A stretch of DNA of 64,000 nucleotides from Arthrobacter dokdonellae. GTDB taxonomy: Bacteria > Actinomycetota > Actinomycetes > Actinomycetales > Micrococcaceae. The stretch lies in the NCBI RefSeq assembly GCF_003268655.1, contig NZ_CP029643.1, forward strand, positions 1 to 64,000. Reading direction: 5' to 3'. Shown piece by piece: positions 19,616-28,045 of the stretch; positions within the stretch are counted from its first letter, which is position 1; each line of letters starts with the position of its first letter. A model generated the notes under the pieces. The model had not been told where the DNA came from. It worked only from the letters and a program-made list of their open reading frames with translations, and ran no database searches. A program made the translations under genes and the position numbers.

Positions 19616-20033
19616 TGTTACCTTCTTTCGTTGTTGGCGGGCGCGTTTCAGCCCATCAGCCAGCTCATGGCTATGTCAGGGAGGCGCCATCGCGGCGATC
19701 CTCCAGCGGTGCAGCGTCTCGGGCTAGAGCCCTCAAATGCGAAAATTGGAACACTTTGGATCCAGACGATTCACAAGACGTACGTTCCACTGTGCCGCGG
19801 CAAGCGAAACATGTCAATAGTCGCTGGAATCGCCGTGCCACATGCAATACTGCAGGATCAAGACATGAAACACCGCACATCCCAGAGGTAAGGCCGGTGA
19901 ATTTCCTGGTCGGGCACGTTGTGGCGAAATGGCAGGGCGGTTGCTGGTTTACTGGTCGCGGAGCAGTAACTGGTTTCATGCTCGGTCGGCACGCTTCTGG
20001 CTCGACTAAGGTTGTATTAACGAAAGGTTGTGG
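19616..20033. other. divergent intergenic region
   Basis: About 420 bp between the divergent small ORF/DUF2520 transcript and the GntR gene. No coding gene was recognised. Promoters for both directions must lie here, and GntR operators are plausible. Confidence 0.45.
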
Positions 20034-20771
20034 GTGGTGGGCGGTTCACAGTCAATGCAGCGCGGTCGCGGTGACGGCCTCGTTGATGCTCCTGCTCGGC
20101 GCAAGGTCCCTTTGGTGGATGAAGTCACTGCGCTTCTGCGCGAGCGAATTTATTCGCAGCAGTATCCTACAGGGGCCTGGCTAAAGCAGGAGGAGCTCTC
20201 CGAGGAACTGGGCGTAAGCCGTACGCCTCTGCGCGAAGCTCTGCGGCGGCTGGAACAGGAAGGTCTGATCAAGTCTGACGCGCGCCGGGGAGTCAGAGTC
20301 ATTTCAGGTGATGTCCAGACTTTGCTCGCGGCCTACGAACTGCGGGCTGTGATCGATGGCTTAGCGGCGCGATTGGCTGCGGCGACCGTCTCGGTTGCAC
20401 GCCTGCGTGACCTTAGACAAGTCATTGCTGCGCAGCGCAAGGCTGTCGAACCATGGAACCCGCGGGGGTATTCAAAGCTCAATGTTGATTTCCACGAAAT
20501 GATCGCGCAAATGACCAACAACGAGTTTGTGATTGCCCAGACCTCCATTATTCGGATGACAGCTCAGGTATTTGCCCCCGTTGCGATGATCGAGCCCAGC
20601 AGTGCACTTCGCGCCATCGATGAGCACACAGCAATTGTCGACGCGATCGAATTGGCGGATGGAGTCACGGCCGAGCGCCTCGCCAGGGACCATATCGAGA
20701 AAACGATCCATCAGCTCCGCAGCGGCGCTCCCCGGGAGTCCACAGCAGGATATTTACGAGCGCCTGCCTAG
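20034..20771 (+). CDS. GntR-family regulator (FCD domain)
   Basis: About 245 residues. N-terminal winged helix-turn-helix (EVTALLRERIYSQQYPTGAW, LSEELGVSRTPLREALRRLE) and C-terminal FCD ligand domain with metal-ligand pattern (DFHEMIAQ, DEHTAIVDAI, ARDHIEKTI). The start is uncertain: GTG 20034 and GTG 20037 lie 6 and 9 bases after GAAAGG, TTG 20028 is too close, and ATG 20055 is too far from it. FCD regulators usually control catabolism of a small organic acid. It is convergent with the dehydrogenase gene at 20900-22018 and divergent from DUF2520. Confidence 0.9.
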   Translation: MVGGSQSMQRGRGDGLVDAPARRKVPLVDEVTALLRERIYSQQYPTGAWLKQEELSEELGVSRTPLREALRRLEQEGLIKSDARRGVRVISGDVQTLLAAYELRAVIDGLAARLAAATVSVARLRDLRQVIAAQRKAVEPWNPRGYSKLNVDFHEMIAQMTNNEFVIAQTSIIRMTAQVFAPVAMIEPSSALRAIDEHTAIVDAIELADGVTAERLARDHIEKTIHQLRSGAPRESTAGYLRAPA

Positions 20772-20846
20772 CTGACAGCGCCTTGGGTTGCGGAGTAGTA
20801 GCCGGACTGGCCAAACGGCTTGACCCGTCGGATTGGTTCTTTTGGT

Positions 20847-20894
20847 CCTGTACAGCAGGAACGCCAAATCTTGACTGGGTCCCTGCTGTACAGG
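20847..20894. terminator. 13-bp perfect inverted repeat between convergent genes
   Basis: CCTGTACAGCAGG (20847-20859) and its exact reverse complement (20882-20894) flank a 22-nt loop. Position between the 3' ends of the GntR gene and the dehydrogenase gene suggests a bidirectional terminator. There is no T-run, so a protein-binding site is the alternative. Confidence 0.55.
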
Positions 20895-20899
20895 TGGGG

Positions 20900-22018
20900 T
20901 CAGATCGCGGCCATCGCCGTCATGATGGATGTCTCCTCGATCTGGGAACTTATGCCCGTTTCGTCCGTGATTCGCTCAGCGATCCGATCGCCGATCTGCT
21001 CGGTCGTGGCCCCCATACCTGCTCCGGCCAAGGCCGGGAGTTCACCGAGTACCGAAGCCGCTGCGTTCTCCAGAGCCAGCGCTGCCTTGCCTTCGCCCAA
21101 GGATGCCAGGCATAGCGCGGCGGAGAGTACAGCCGCTGCCGGATTCGCCCATCCCTTTCCGGCAATATCAGGTGCGGACCCGTGGACGGGTTCAAACATG
21201 CTGGGTGCGGTGCCATCCAAGTTAAGGTTGGCGCTGGCCGCAACGCCGAGGCCCCCTTGGATGGTGGCGCCCAAGTCTGAAATGATGTCGCCAAAGAGGT
21301 TGTCGGTCACGATTACGTCGAATCGCTCAGGATTCATCGGCATGTGCTGGCACATTGCATCAGCATGGATGTAGTCAACTTCGACGTCATCGTACTGGGC
21401 AGCGTGCTCGTTGACGACGCTTTGCCACAGCTCGCCGGCGTGGACGAGGACATTCTTCTTGTGGCAGAGCGTCAGCTTACCGCGGCGTGCCCGTGCCAGC
21501 CGGAAGGCGTAATCGACGACGTCAGAGATGGCCTGGGCCGTGTTAACCGATTCCTGGAGAGCTACGGCGTTTCTGGTCCCGGCATGGACTGTCGAACCTC
21601 CGCCCACATACATGCCCTCGGTGTTCTCACGAACGACCACGAAATCGCAACGCCCCGGGTCGAGATCTTTGATTGGGGTCGGGACTCCGGGATAGAGGCG
21701 GACAGGTCGAAGGTTGACCTGCTGGCGAAGCTCGCGGCGCATCCTCAGGATCAAACCCCGTTCGAGGATCCCCGGGGTTACCCTAGGATCTCCCATGGCC
21801 CCGAACATTATGGCGTCGTGGGCCCGGAGACTGTCCATGGTGCCTGGGTCGATGAGTGTTCCCGTCTCGAGATATGCCTGTGCACCCAGCGGATATTCCG
21901 TCGTCTGCAGACCAAAACCGAAGCGGCTGGCCGCGGCGTGGAGCGCTTTGACAGCCTCCCTGTTGACCTCCGGGCCGATGCCGTCGCCGTGAATTATGGC
22001 CAAGTCATAAGTAGTCAA
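20900..22018 (-). CDS. isopropylmalate/malate-type beta-decarboxylating dehydrogenase
   Basis: 372 residues, isocitrate/isopropylmalate/D-malate dehydrogenase family: NAD-dependent oxidation and decarboxylation of a 2-hydroxy-dicarboxylate with a divalent metal. GDGIGPEV at 11-18; RENTEGMYVG at 130-139 with catalytic Tyr137; Lys188 in CHKKNVL; metal Asp in HADAM (220) and NLFGDIISDLG (240-250); family signature completed by GGLGVAASAN. HGSAPDIAGKGWANP is the adenosine-binding loop. It is not next to leuC/leuD, so LeuB is unlikely. Neighbouring aldehyde dehydrogenase and SDR genes suggest 3,3-dimethylmalate (EC 1.1.1.84 type) or tartrate/D-malate as substrate. This is inference. Confidence 0.9.
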   Translation of the reverse strand: MTTYDLAIIHGDGIGPEVNREAVKALHAAASRFGFGLQTTEYPLGAQAYLETGTLIDPGTMDSLRAHDAIMFGAMGDPRVTPGILERGLILRMRRELRQQVNLRPVRLYPGVPTPIKDLDPGRCDFVVVRENTEGMYVGGGSTVHAGTRNAVALQESVNTAQAISDVVDYAFRLARARRGKLTLCHKKNVLVHAGELWQSVVNEHAAQYDDVEVDYIHADAMCQHMPMNPERFDVIVTDNLFGDIISDLGATIQGGLGVAASANLNLDGTAPSMFEPVHGSAPDIAGKGWANPAAAVLSAALCLASLGEGKAALALENAAASVLGELPALAGAGMGATTEQIGDRIAERITDETGISSQIEETSIMTAMAAI

Positions 22019-22415
22019 GAATATCGCGTCCTAATTAGTGAGGTTAGAGTCGGGCCGAAGCTCGTCGTCCCCGTGGGACGACATCTCTTGGTGATGCTCC
22101 GTCGGTGTTCGACAGCAAGGAGATTCAGCAATTAAAGAAGCGCCCTGCTCGGACTTTTCGCACATCCGAGGACTCACGGCTTCTTTGGATCCAGAGGCTC
22201 CATTATCCCGAGATGAACGACTTGCGTCAACAGTTCTTGCCATTTCGGTGACCGTTGCAGCTACGAATCCAAGGTCTAAGCGCAGTTTGATGGCGTGCGC
22301 GATTCGGTTTTTAACTGCTGCGCTTGACGTGAGACTGCTCACTAGCGCATCCTGTTAGGAGCTACCGGCCTTACCAGTGGCTACTAAACGAACCCCCGAA
22401 GGAGTGGACCGAACA
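22019..22415. other. divergent intergenic region
   Basis: About 400 bp between the divergent dehydrogenase genes. A 103-codon minus-strand frame (22342-22031) exists but has no family resemblance and spans the likely promoter region. A GntR operator is expected here. Confidence 0.4.
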
Positions 22416-23885
22416 GTGGGCCTCTTTAAACCCCCTTACCCCAATGGACTACCTATTGCCGGAGAATGGGTTACCGACGGCGTCGGTACGTCCACCATTT
22501 CGTTTCCCTACGACGGCTCCGAGGTGGCGCAAGCCCCGGTCGGCACAACCGACCACGCCAGAAAAGCACTGGATGCCGGCCTCACCGCTCAGCCGCTGGT
22601 CGCAGCGCTGCCTGCATCCACCCGCCGCCAGCTGTTGTTGGATGTCCGCCATGCCATTGAGCAGCGCCGCTCCGAATTCGAACAGCTCCTGGTGACAGAA
22701 ACGGGCAAGCCGCTTGTGGATTGCCGAACGGAAGTAAGCCGCACCCTGTTCACCTGGGCCGCGGCGGCCGAGGCCATCTCCGCCCTCCATGGGGAGACGG
22801 TACCGCTGGATATTCAGGCGGGCGGCGAAGGGCTGATCGGGTACTGGACACGCAAGCCCATTGGCCTGGTTATCGGTATCGCCGGGTTCAACTATCCCCT
22901 GCTACTGGCCACCCACAAGATCGCACCGAGCATCGCCGCTGGATGCGCTGTGATCTGCAAGCCGGCACCCAACACGCCCTTGTCGACCTTATGGTTGGTC
23001 CACCTGATTCGTCAGTCTGCCCAGGCCCTGAATGTCACCGAGGACATTGTTCAGATGATCACCGGCGGCCCAGAAGTCGGGAGCGTCCTTACCAGCGATC
23101 CCCGGATCGGTGCTGTCAGTTTCACAGGTTCTGCAGCTGTCGGACACCAGATTGCGCGGGACTGCGCCCCGCGCAAGGTACTACTTGAGCTCGGATCCAA
23201 TGCTGCACTGATTGTGGCACCGGATGCTGATCTGGATGCAGCAGCCGATGCCGTCATCCGCGGCGGCTTCTACGGCAACGGGCAGGCATGCATATCAATC
23301 CAACGCATTGTTGCTGACGAAAGCATCATCACTGATCTTTCCAAACGGGTGGTGGAGCGAATGGGAGAGGTGGTAGTCGGGGACCCCAGAAATGAACAAA
23401 CTCGGGTAGCCAAACTCATCAACGAAGACTCAACCCGGCGGGTAACAGAATGGATTGACGAAGCTGTCAGCAACGGTGCCGAGATCGCCTTCGGCGGCGG
23501 AACCAAGGATGGACTTCTCGAACCCACCGTCCTCGTTGACGTCCCGTCCGGCGTAAAGGTTTGGGATGAGGAAATCTTCGGGCCAGTTGTGTGTATTCGC
23601 TCCGCGCCCGATTTTGATGCAGCCATAGACCTCGTCAACAAATCCCGCTACGGGCTGCAAGCGAGCGTTTTTACAGCCTCGCTTGCCAAGGCCTACCAGG
23701 CAATAGACGGGCTCGACGTCGGCGGGGTGATCGTCAACGAGGTCCCCGGCTACCGGAATGACACGATGCCCTATGGCGGGGTCAAGGATTCAGGAACAGG
23801 ACGTGAAGGGCCCCGCTTCGCAATGGAAGAACTGACCGTAACCCGCATGGCCGTTATTCGCCCTGACAGGAGAACCGCAAAGTGA
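22416..23885 (+). CDS. NAD(P)-dependent aldehyde dehydrogenase
   Basis: Aldehyde dehydrogenase superfamily, about 489 residues, oxidising an aldehyde to the acid. GTG 22416 is preferred because GGAG lies 11 bases upstream. GTG 22377 gives 13 more residues. Motifs: SFTGSAAVG (coenzyme), general-base Glu in LLELGSNAALI, nucleophile Cys in NGQACISIQR, EEIFGPV and the C-terminal MPYGGVKDSGTGREG. It resembles the succinate-semialdehyde/betaine group. It overlaps the next gene by four bases (GTGA). In the pantoate hypothesis it would oxidise aldopantoate to 3,3-dimethylmalate. That role is inferred from neighbours only. Confidence 0.92.
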   Translation: MGLFKPPYPNGLPIAGEWVTDGVGTSTISFPYDGSEVAQAPVGTTDHARKALDAGLTAQPLVAALPASTRRQLLLDVRHAIEQRRSEFEQLLVTETGKPLVDCRTEVSRTLFTWAAAAEAISALHGETVPLDIQAGGEGLIGYWTRKPIGLVIGIAGFNYPLLLATHKIAPSIAAGCAVICKPAPNTPLSTLWLVHLIRQSAQALNVTEDIVQMITGGPEVGSVLTSDPRIGAVSFTGSAAVGHQIARDCAPRKVLLELGSNAALIVAPDADLDAAADAVIRGGFYGNGQACISIQRIVADESIITDLSKRVVERMGEVVVGDPRNEQTRVAKLINEDSTRRVTEWIDEAVSNGAEIAFGGGTKDGLLEPTVLVDVPSGVKVWDEEIFGPVVCIRSAPDFDAAIDLVNKSRYGLQASVFTASLAKAYQAIDGLDVGGVIVNEVPGYRNDTMPYGGVKDSGTGREGPRFAMEELTVTRMAVIRPDRRTAK

Positions 23886-24664
23886 ACTACAGCAACCTTT
23901 TTCGACTTGATGACCGCAAGTCCTTCGTACTGGGAGCCGGAAGCGGCATCGGCCGTGAATCCTCGCTGGCGTTGGCCGCCCATGGCGCCCACGTTATCTG
24001 CGCCGATCGAGACTTAGATGCGGCCAAGCACACAGCAAAGTTGATCGCGAACGAAGGGGGGCACGCCCAAGCGTACGAACTCGATGTTCTCGATACCGAT
24101 GCCGTCTTCGCTGCCGCTGCCGATCACCCAGATGTGGAAACACTGCTCTTCACCGCGGCAACCAACGTGCGCAAGAGGCTGCTCGACTACTCCTCTGAAG
24201 AGTACGACCGCGTCGTAAACCTCAATGTCCGGTCCAGCTTTGACCTTATCCGCGCCTTTGGCGCCAACATGGTCCGCCAGCAGAAGGGGAGTATCATCGG
24301 GTTCTCTTCAGTGCGCCACTTGGTGGTCGAACCCGGACAAGGCGTCTACGCCGCCACCAAGGCAGCAACGGTGCAACTGCTCCGGACAGCGGCTGCAGAG
24401 TTTGGCCCGGCCGGCGTCCGGGCAAATGCTGTAGCACCAGGATGTGTTGACACGCCTTTGACCGATTCCATCAAGGCAAACCCTGAATGGTACAACGCTT
24501 ATGCCACCAAGGGGGCGCTGGGGCGCTGGTCCCAGCCGAGCGAACTAACGGGCGCAGTCGTTTACCTGGCCTCTGACGCGTCCAGCTACGTGACCGGAAC
24601 GGTACTGTATGTTGACGGCGGATGGACAGCAGTGGACGGCCGGTTTGATCCCCCAACCTCATAG
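23882..24664 (+). CDS. short-chain dehydrogenase/reductase
   Basis: 260-residue classical SDR. Coenzyme motif is GAGSGIG (from about residue 18) rather than the usual TGxxxGIG. An acidic ADRD after the second strand implies NAD. The active site has FSSVR then YAATK, and the C terminus is VTGTVLYVDGGWTAVDG. GTG 23882 overlaps the aldehyde dehydrogenase stop, so the two are translationally coupled and probably act in sequence: an alcohol to an aldehyde here, then aldehyde to acid. The middle NAAG-type motif is replaced by FTAATN. A pantoate 4-dehydrogenase role is the context-based guess. Confidence 0.9.
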   Translation: MNYSNLFRLDDRKSFVLGAGSGIGRESSLALAAHGAHVICADRDLDAAKHTAKLIANEGGHAQAYELDVLDTDAVFAAAADHPDVETLLFTAATNVRKRLLDYSSEEYDRVVNLNVRSSFDLIRAFGANMVRQQKGSIIGFSSVRHLVVEPGQGVYAATKAATVQLLRTAAAEFGPAGVRANAVAPGCVDTPLTDSIKANPEWYNAYATKGALGRWSQPSELTGAVVYLASDASSYVTGTVLYVDGGWTAVDGRFDPPTS

Positions 24665-24727
24665 GGCAGAGTCCCAAGACCGGGAGGTCTGAGAACACAA
24701 GGTGGAAAGAAAGGAAGGTGCGGAAGC

Positions 24728-25501
24728 GTGAACACCGAGCCATCGCAGCCCGGCCGCGCCTATCAGGTGATCGCTGGCCGCGTAGAGAGCGCTATCTTGT
24801 CGGGCGAATTGAAACCCGGAGACCGTCTCCCAAGCGAGCGGGAACTCGTGGAGCAATATGGCGTCAGCCGCCCAACGGTCAGGGAAGCCCTCCGGTTGCT
24901 TGAAAGCAACCATCTGGTCAAATCGCGCCTGGGCGACCGCCGCGGGCCCATCGTCCTCCCGGCCAGTTCCCACTCCTTACAAAAATCATTGACGAGGCTC
25001 ACTTCCGGAGACATTGTCGGCTTCGCTTCTTTGCTGCAGTTCCGCATGATTATCGAGAGCGCTGCAGTTGTGCTCGCCGCAACCAATCGAAGCGAGTCGG
25101 AACTCCTGGAACTGGAACGCGCGAACGCACGCATGCGGGCCAGCGTTGAGTTAGGTTATGAGGATTTCAGCGCGGCTGACTTCGATTTTCACCGCATCGT
25201 GGCGCGTGCAAGCGGCAACCCTTTGTTGGAGCTTTCCGGGGAGGCCGTCCGTGAATCCGTCCTTAACCTCATCCAGCAACGCATCATCGATTCCGGAGAC
25301 AGCCGGGGACAGATGTTGGCTTCGATCCGGCATCATGACGAATTACTGCATGCGATTCGGCATCGAGATGGCCGCCTAGCATCGTGGCTCACCCGGGATG
25401 GCTTGTTTTGGTACTACTACGATTACGTGGAGGAAAAGGAGCGGCCTGGGCTCCGGTCTCTGGCCGATGAAGTTCGTCCGGCAGAGAACGCCGGCAACTA
25501 A
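24728..25501 (+). CDS. GntR-family regulator (FadR/FCD type)
   Basis: 257 residues with N-terminal winged helix (GRVESAILSGELKPGDRLPS, ELVEQYGVSRPTVREALRLL) and C-terminal FCD domain (LQFRMIIES, DFDFHRIVARASGN, HHDELLHAIRHRD). GTG 24728 follows GAAAGGAAGG. It lies 63 bp after the SDR on the same strand and 260 bp before panC, so it may be in the dehydrogenase operon and autoregulate it. It is the second GntR in 5 kb. The paired regulators flank the dehydrogenase set. Confidence 0.92.
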   Translation: MNTEPSQPGRAYQVIAGRVESAILSGELKPGDRLPSERELVEQYGVSRPTVREALRLLESNHLVKSRLGDRRGPIVLPASSHSLQKSLTRLTSGDIVGFASLLQFRMIIESAAVVLAATNRSESELLELERANARMRASVELGYEDFSAADFDFHRIVARASGNPLLELSGEAVRESVLNLIQQRIIDSGDSRGQMLASIRHHDELLHAIRHRDGRLASWLTRDGLFWYYYDYVEEKERPGLRSLADEVRPAENAGN

Positions 25502-25763
25502 CCGGCTGCCCTGCCTGCCCTTGCGGGACTCCTGCCAGGGGATGCCAAGAGCCGCGTATTCTGCTGTCCACTTGCTCAGTTCGCCCGTCAGGAATAGCGA
25601 GTGGCACCGTCAAAGACCCCTGCCTGCGGGCATGAGTTTGACGGGTACATCCAACCCTGAACTAAATAGTTGCCAGACCTGATTCCCACTGCTGTAGGGA
25701 TCGCACCAACGGTGCTGAGGCGATGAAGGGAACAGGCGCGACCACTTTAAGGAAACCCCCAAA

Positions 25764-26648
25764 ATGCAACAGCACGCATCACCTAGTGAGGGGCACATCA
25801 CCGTTCACGAAAGTTCCTCTTCTCTCGCCGCCGCCGTAGCCCGGCTTCGCGCTGCAGGTCGGTCAGTCGCGCTGGTTACGACCATGGGCGCCCTCCACAG
25901 CGGTCATCAGGAACTAATACGCCAAGCCGGCTCCGACGGTCGGACTTCCGTGGTGGTGTCGATCTTCGTCAATCCGCTGCAGTTCGGGCCCCATGAAGAC
26001 TTCGCCCGCTACCCCCGTGATCTGGAGGCTGACGTCGCTAAAAGCCGCGAGGCGGGTGCTGATCTCATTTTCGCACCCAGCGTGGACGAGATGTACCCGT
26101 CAGGTGGTGCAGGCGTAGTGACCATCGTCCCTGGGCCGCTCGGCGACGCGCTGGAAGGTAGAACCCGGCCGGGACATTTCGCAGGTGTTCTCACCGTTGT
26201 GGCAAAGTTCCTAAACATCGTAAGGCCAGACCGAATTTACTTCGGCGAGAAGGACTACCAGCAATTGGTCCTGGTCCGATCGATGTCTTCCGACCTCAAT
26301 ATGGGCGTAGAAGTGGTAGGCGTGCCCACTCGGCGTGACGCCGATGGGTTGGCCTTGTCCTCACGCAATCGCTACCTTACTTTCGAGCAGCGCACCGCTG
26401 CACTCGCTCTCTCCCAAGCCCTGAAAGCGGCAGCAGCAGCCGCCGGCGGAGGACCCCGCGCCTCGTTGGAAGCCGCTTATGAAGCGCTGGCTGCGCAACC
26501 AGAGGTGGTTCCCGATTACGTGGAACTACGAACGGCCAGCCTCGCTCCGTACAGCGGCGGTACGGATGCACGACTCCTGATCGCAGCGAGAGTCGGCACT
26601 ACTCGCCTCATCGACAATGCTCATCTCAGTTTCCCTGAGACCTCCTAG
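25764..26648 (+). CDS. panC: pantothenate synthetase (pantoate--beta-alanine ligase)
   Basis: Joins pantoate and beta-alanine with ATP to give pantothenate, via a pantoyl-adenylate. 294 residues, normal length. Family motifs: [18 protein letters not shown] (HIGH-type nucleotide motif), [49 protein letters not shown] and the KMSKS-equivalent [12 protein letters not shown]. Intact active site. panB and panD are not in the window. The nearby DUF2520 gene is a common panC partner in actinobacteria. Whether it works in synthesis or belongs to a pantoate-handling cluster is open. Confidence 0.95.
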   Translation: MQQHASPSEGHITVHESSSSLAAAVARLRAAGRSVALVTTMGALHSGHQELIRQAGSDGRTSVVVSIFVNPLQFGPHEDFARYPRDLEADVAKSREAGADLIFAPSVDEMYPSGGAGVVTIVPGPLGDALEGRTRPGHFAGVLTVVAKFLNIVRPDRIYFGEKDYQQLVLVRSMSSDLNMGVEVVGVPTRRDADGLALSSRNRYLTFEQRTAALALSQALKAAAAAAGGGPRASLEAAYEALAAQPEVVPDYVELRTASLAPYSGGTDARLLIAARVGTTRLIDNAHLSFPETS

Positions 26649-26758
26649 CCACGGGCATTTGGAAAAGGCAAAAGCTGAATCTTACGGCTTCATATCAGCT
26701 GCCCGAAATCTACGTGGCAGCCCAACGCCATCAACATGATCAACACAACCAAGGACCT

Positions 26759-27706
26759 ATGAGTAACGAAATCCCCGCCAAAGTATCTGACGTCTTCGAT
26801 CCCGCCCAGTGGCGCGAGGTCTCGGGTTTCGATTTTCAGGACGTGACCTACCATCGCCAGGTGAAACGTTCCGCGGACGGCACCATCAAGGACCTGCCCG
26901 CGGTCCGGATCGCGTTCAACCGCCCCGAGGTCCGCAACGCGTTCCGCCCCATCACCGTAGACGAGCTGTACCGGGCACTAGACCACGCCCGGATGACGCC
27001 GGATGTAGCCACCGTCCTGCTCACCGGGAACGGCCCCTCCCCCAAGGACGGCGGCCACTCCTTCTGTGCGGGCGGAGACCAGCGCATCCGGGGCCGCGAC
27101 GGGTACCGCTATGCCGACGGCGAGACCCAGGAAACCATCGACCCCGCGAGGGCCGGCCGGCTTCACATCATGGAAGTCCAGCGGCTGATGCGGACCATGC
27201 CCAAGGTGGTCATCGCGGTGGTCAACGGCTGGGCGGCCGGCGGAGGGCACTCGTTGCACGTGGTTGCAGACCTCACCATCGCTTCCCGGCAGCACGGCAA
27301 GTTCAAGCAGACCGACGCCACAGTGGGAAGCTTTGACGCCGGATACGGCTCGGCGCTGCTCGCGCGGCAGATCGGCCAGAAGTCCGCCCGGGAAATCTTC
27401 TTCCTGGCCCGTGAGTATTCCACTGAGGACATGGTCCGCGTGGGTGCCGTGAACGAGGCCGTGGACCACGAACGGCTCGAAGAAGTGGCCCTGGAATACG
27501 CGGCTGACATCGCCCGGCAGTCACCGCAGGCCATCCGGATGCTCAAGTTCGCCTTCAACCTCGCCGACGACGGACTGGCCGGCCAACAGGTCTTCGCCGG
27601 CGAAGCCACCAGGCTGGCCTACATGACGGACGAGGCGGTGGAAGGCAAGGAGGCTTTCCTTGAGAAACGCGACCCCGACTGGTCCCGCTTCCCCCACTAC
27701 TTCTAA
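26759..27706 (+). CDS. menB: 1,4-dihydroxy-2-naphthoyl-CoA synthase
   Basis: Crotonase-family ring-closing enzyme of menaquinone synthesis, converting o-succinylbenzoyl-CoA to DHNA-CoA. 315 residues from ATG 26759 (AAGGA just upstream). An upstream ATG 26714 would add 15 residues. MenB-specific stretches: FNRPEVRNAFRP, HSFCAGGDQRIRGRDGYRY, VNGWAAGGGHSLHVVADLT, TVGSFDAGYGSALLARQIG, and the C-terminal FLEKRDPDWSRFPHYF. No other men gene is nearby, so this is an isolated, probably extra copy. GC-rich third positions are more even than in the genes to its left, which suggests separate origin. Confidence 0.93.
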   Translation: MSNEIPAKVSDVFDPAQWREVSGFDFQDVTYHRQVKRSADGTIKDLPAVRIAFNRPEVRNAFRPITVDELYRALDHARMTPDVATVLLTGNGPSPKDGGHSFCAGGDQRIRGRDGYRYADGETQETIDPARAGRLHIMEVQRLMRTMPKVVIAVVNGWAAGGGHSLHVVADLTIASRQHGKFKQTDATVGSFDAGYGSALLARQIGQKSAREIFFLAREYSTEDMVRVGAVNEAVDHERLEEVALEYAADIARQSPQAIRMLKFAFNLADDGLAGQQVFAGEATRLAYMTDEAVEGKEAFLEKRDPDWSRFPHYF

Positions 27707-28045
27707 GGCAGGCGACGTCTTCGCAATGTAGCTGCATGCCTTGAGCCGGGCGGTGGGAGCGCTCCTGGTATGAAGCGGGGAAAGGGTTGCGAAGATGTCA
27801 GTCCGCCTCGCTACCTCACCGAGGCCCGCGGGAAGACAACCCCAAAGAGCTCGCCACCGTTTAGGACTTCAAAAGATTCCGTCGCCGGGTACGCATGCCC
27901 TTCGCAACAGGCACCCCGAAATCCGGGCCGGCCCCGGCGACGGATCCATTACGGGCGCTGCTTCATTAGGAAACAGTGACCCCGGCTTGTCTCCCGGCAA
28001 TCGAAATCGAATTGGCCCGGCACCACATCTTAGAGAGAGCAATAA
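27707..28045. other. intergenic region upstream of pntAB
   Basis: About 340 bp with no recognised gene. It presumably carries the pntAB promoter. No clear terminator for menB was found. Confidence 0.45.

Noticed and set aside
20900..22018. Assignment as LeuB (3-isopropylmalate dehydrogenase of leucine synthesis)
   Set aside because: No leuA, leuC or leuD nearby, and GntR/aldehyde dehydrogenase context is catabolic. The family motif alone does not separate LeuB from D-malate, tartrate or dimethylmalate enzymes.
22031..22342. 103-codon minus-strand frame between divergent dehydrogenase genes
   Set aside because: No ribosome site worth the name, low-complexity sequence, and it fills the expected promoter region of both operons.
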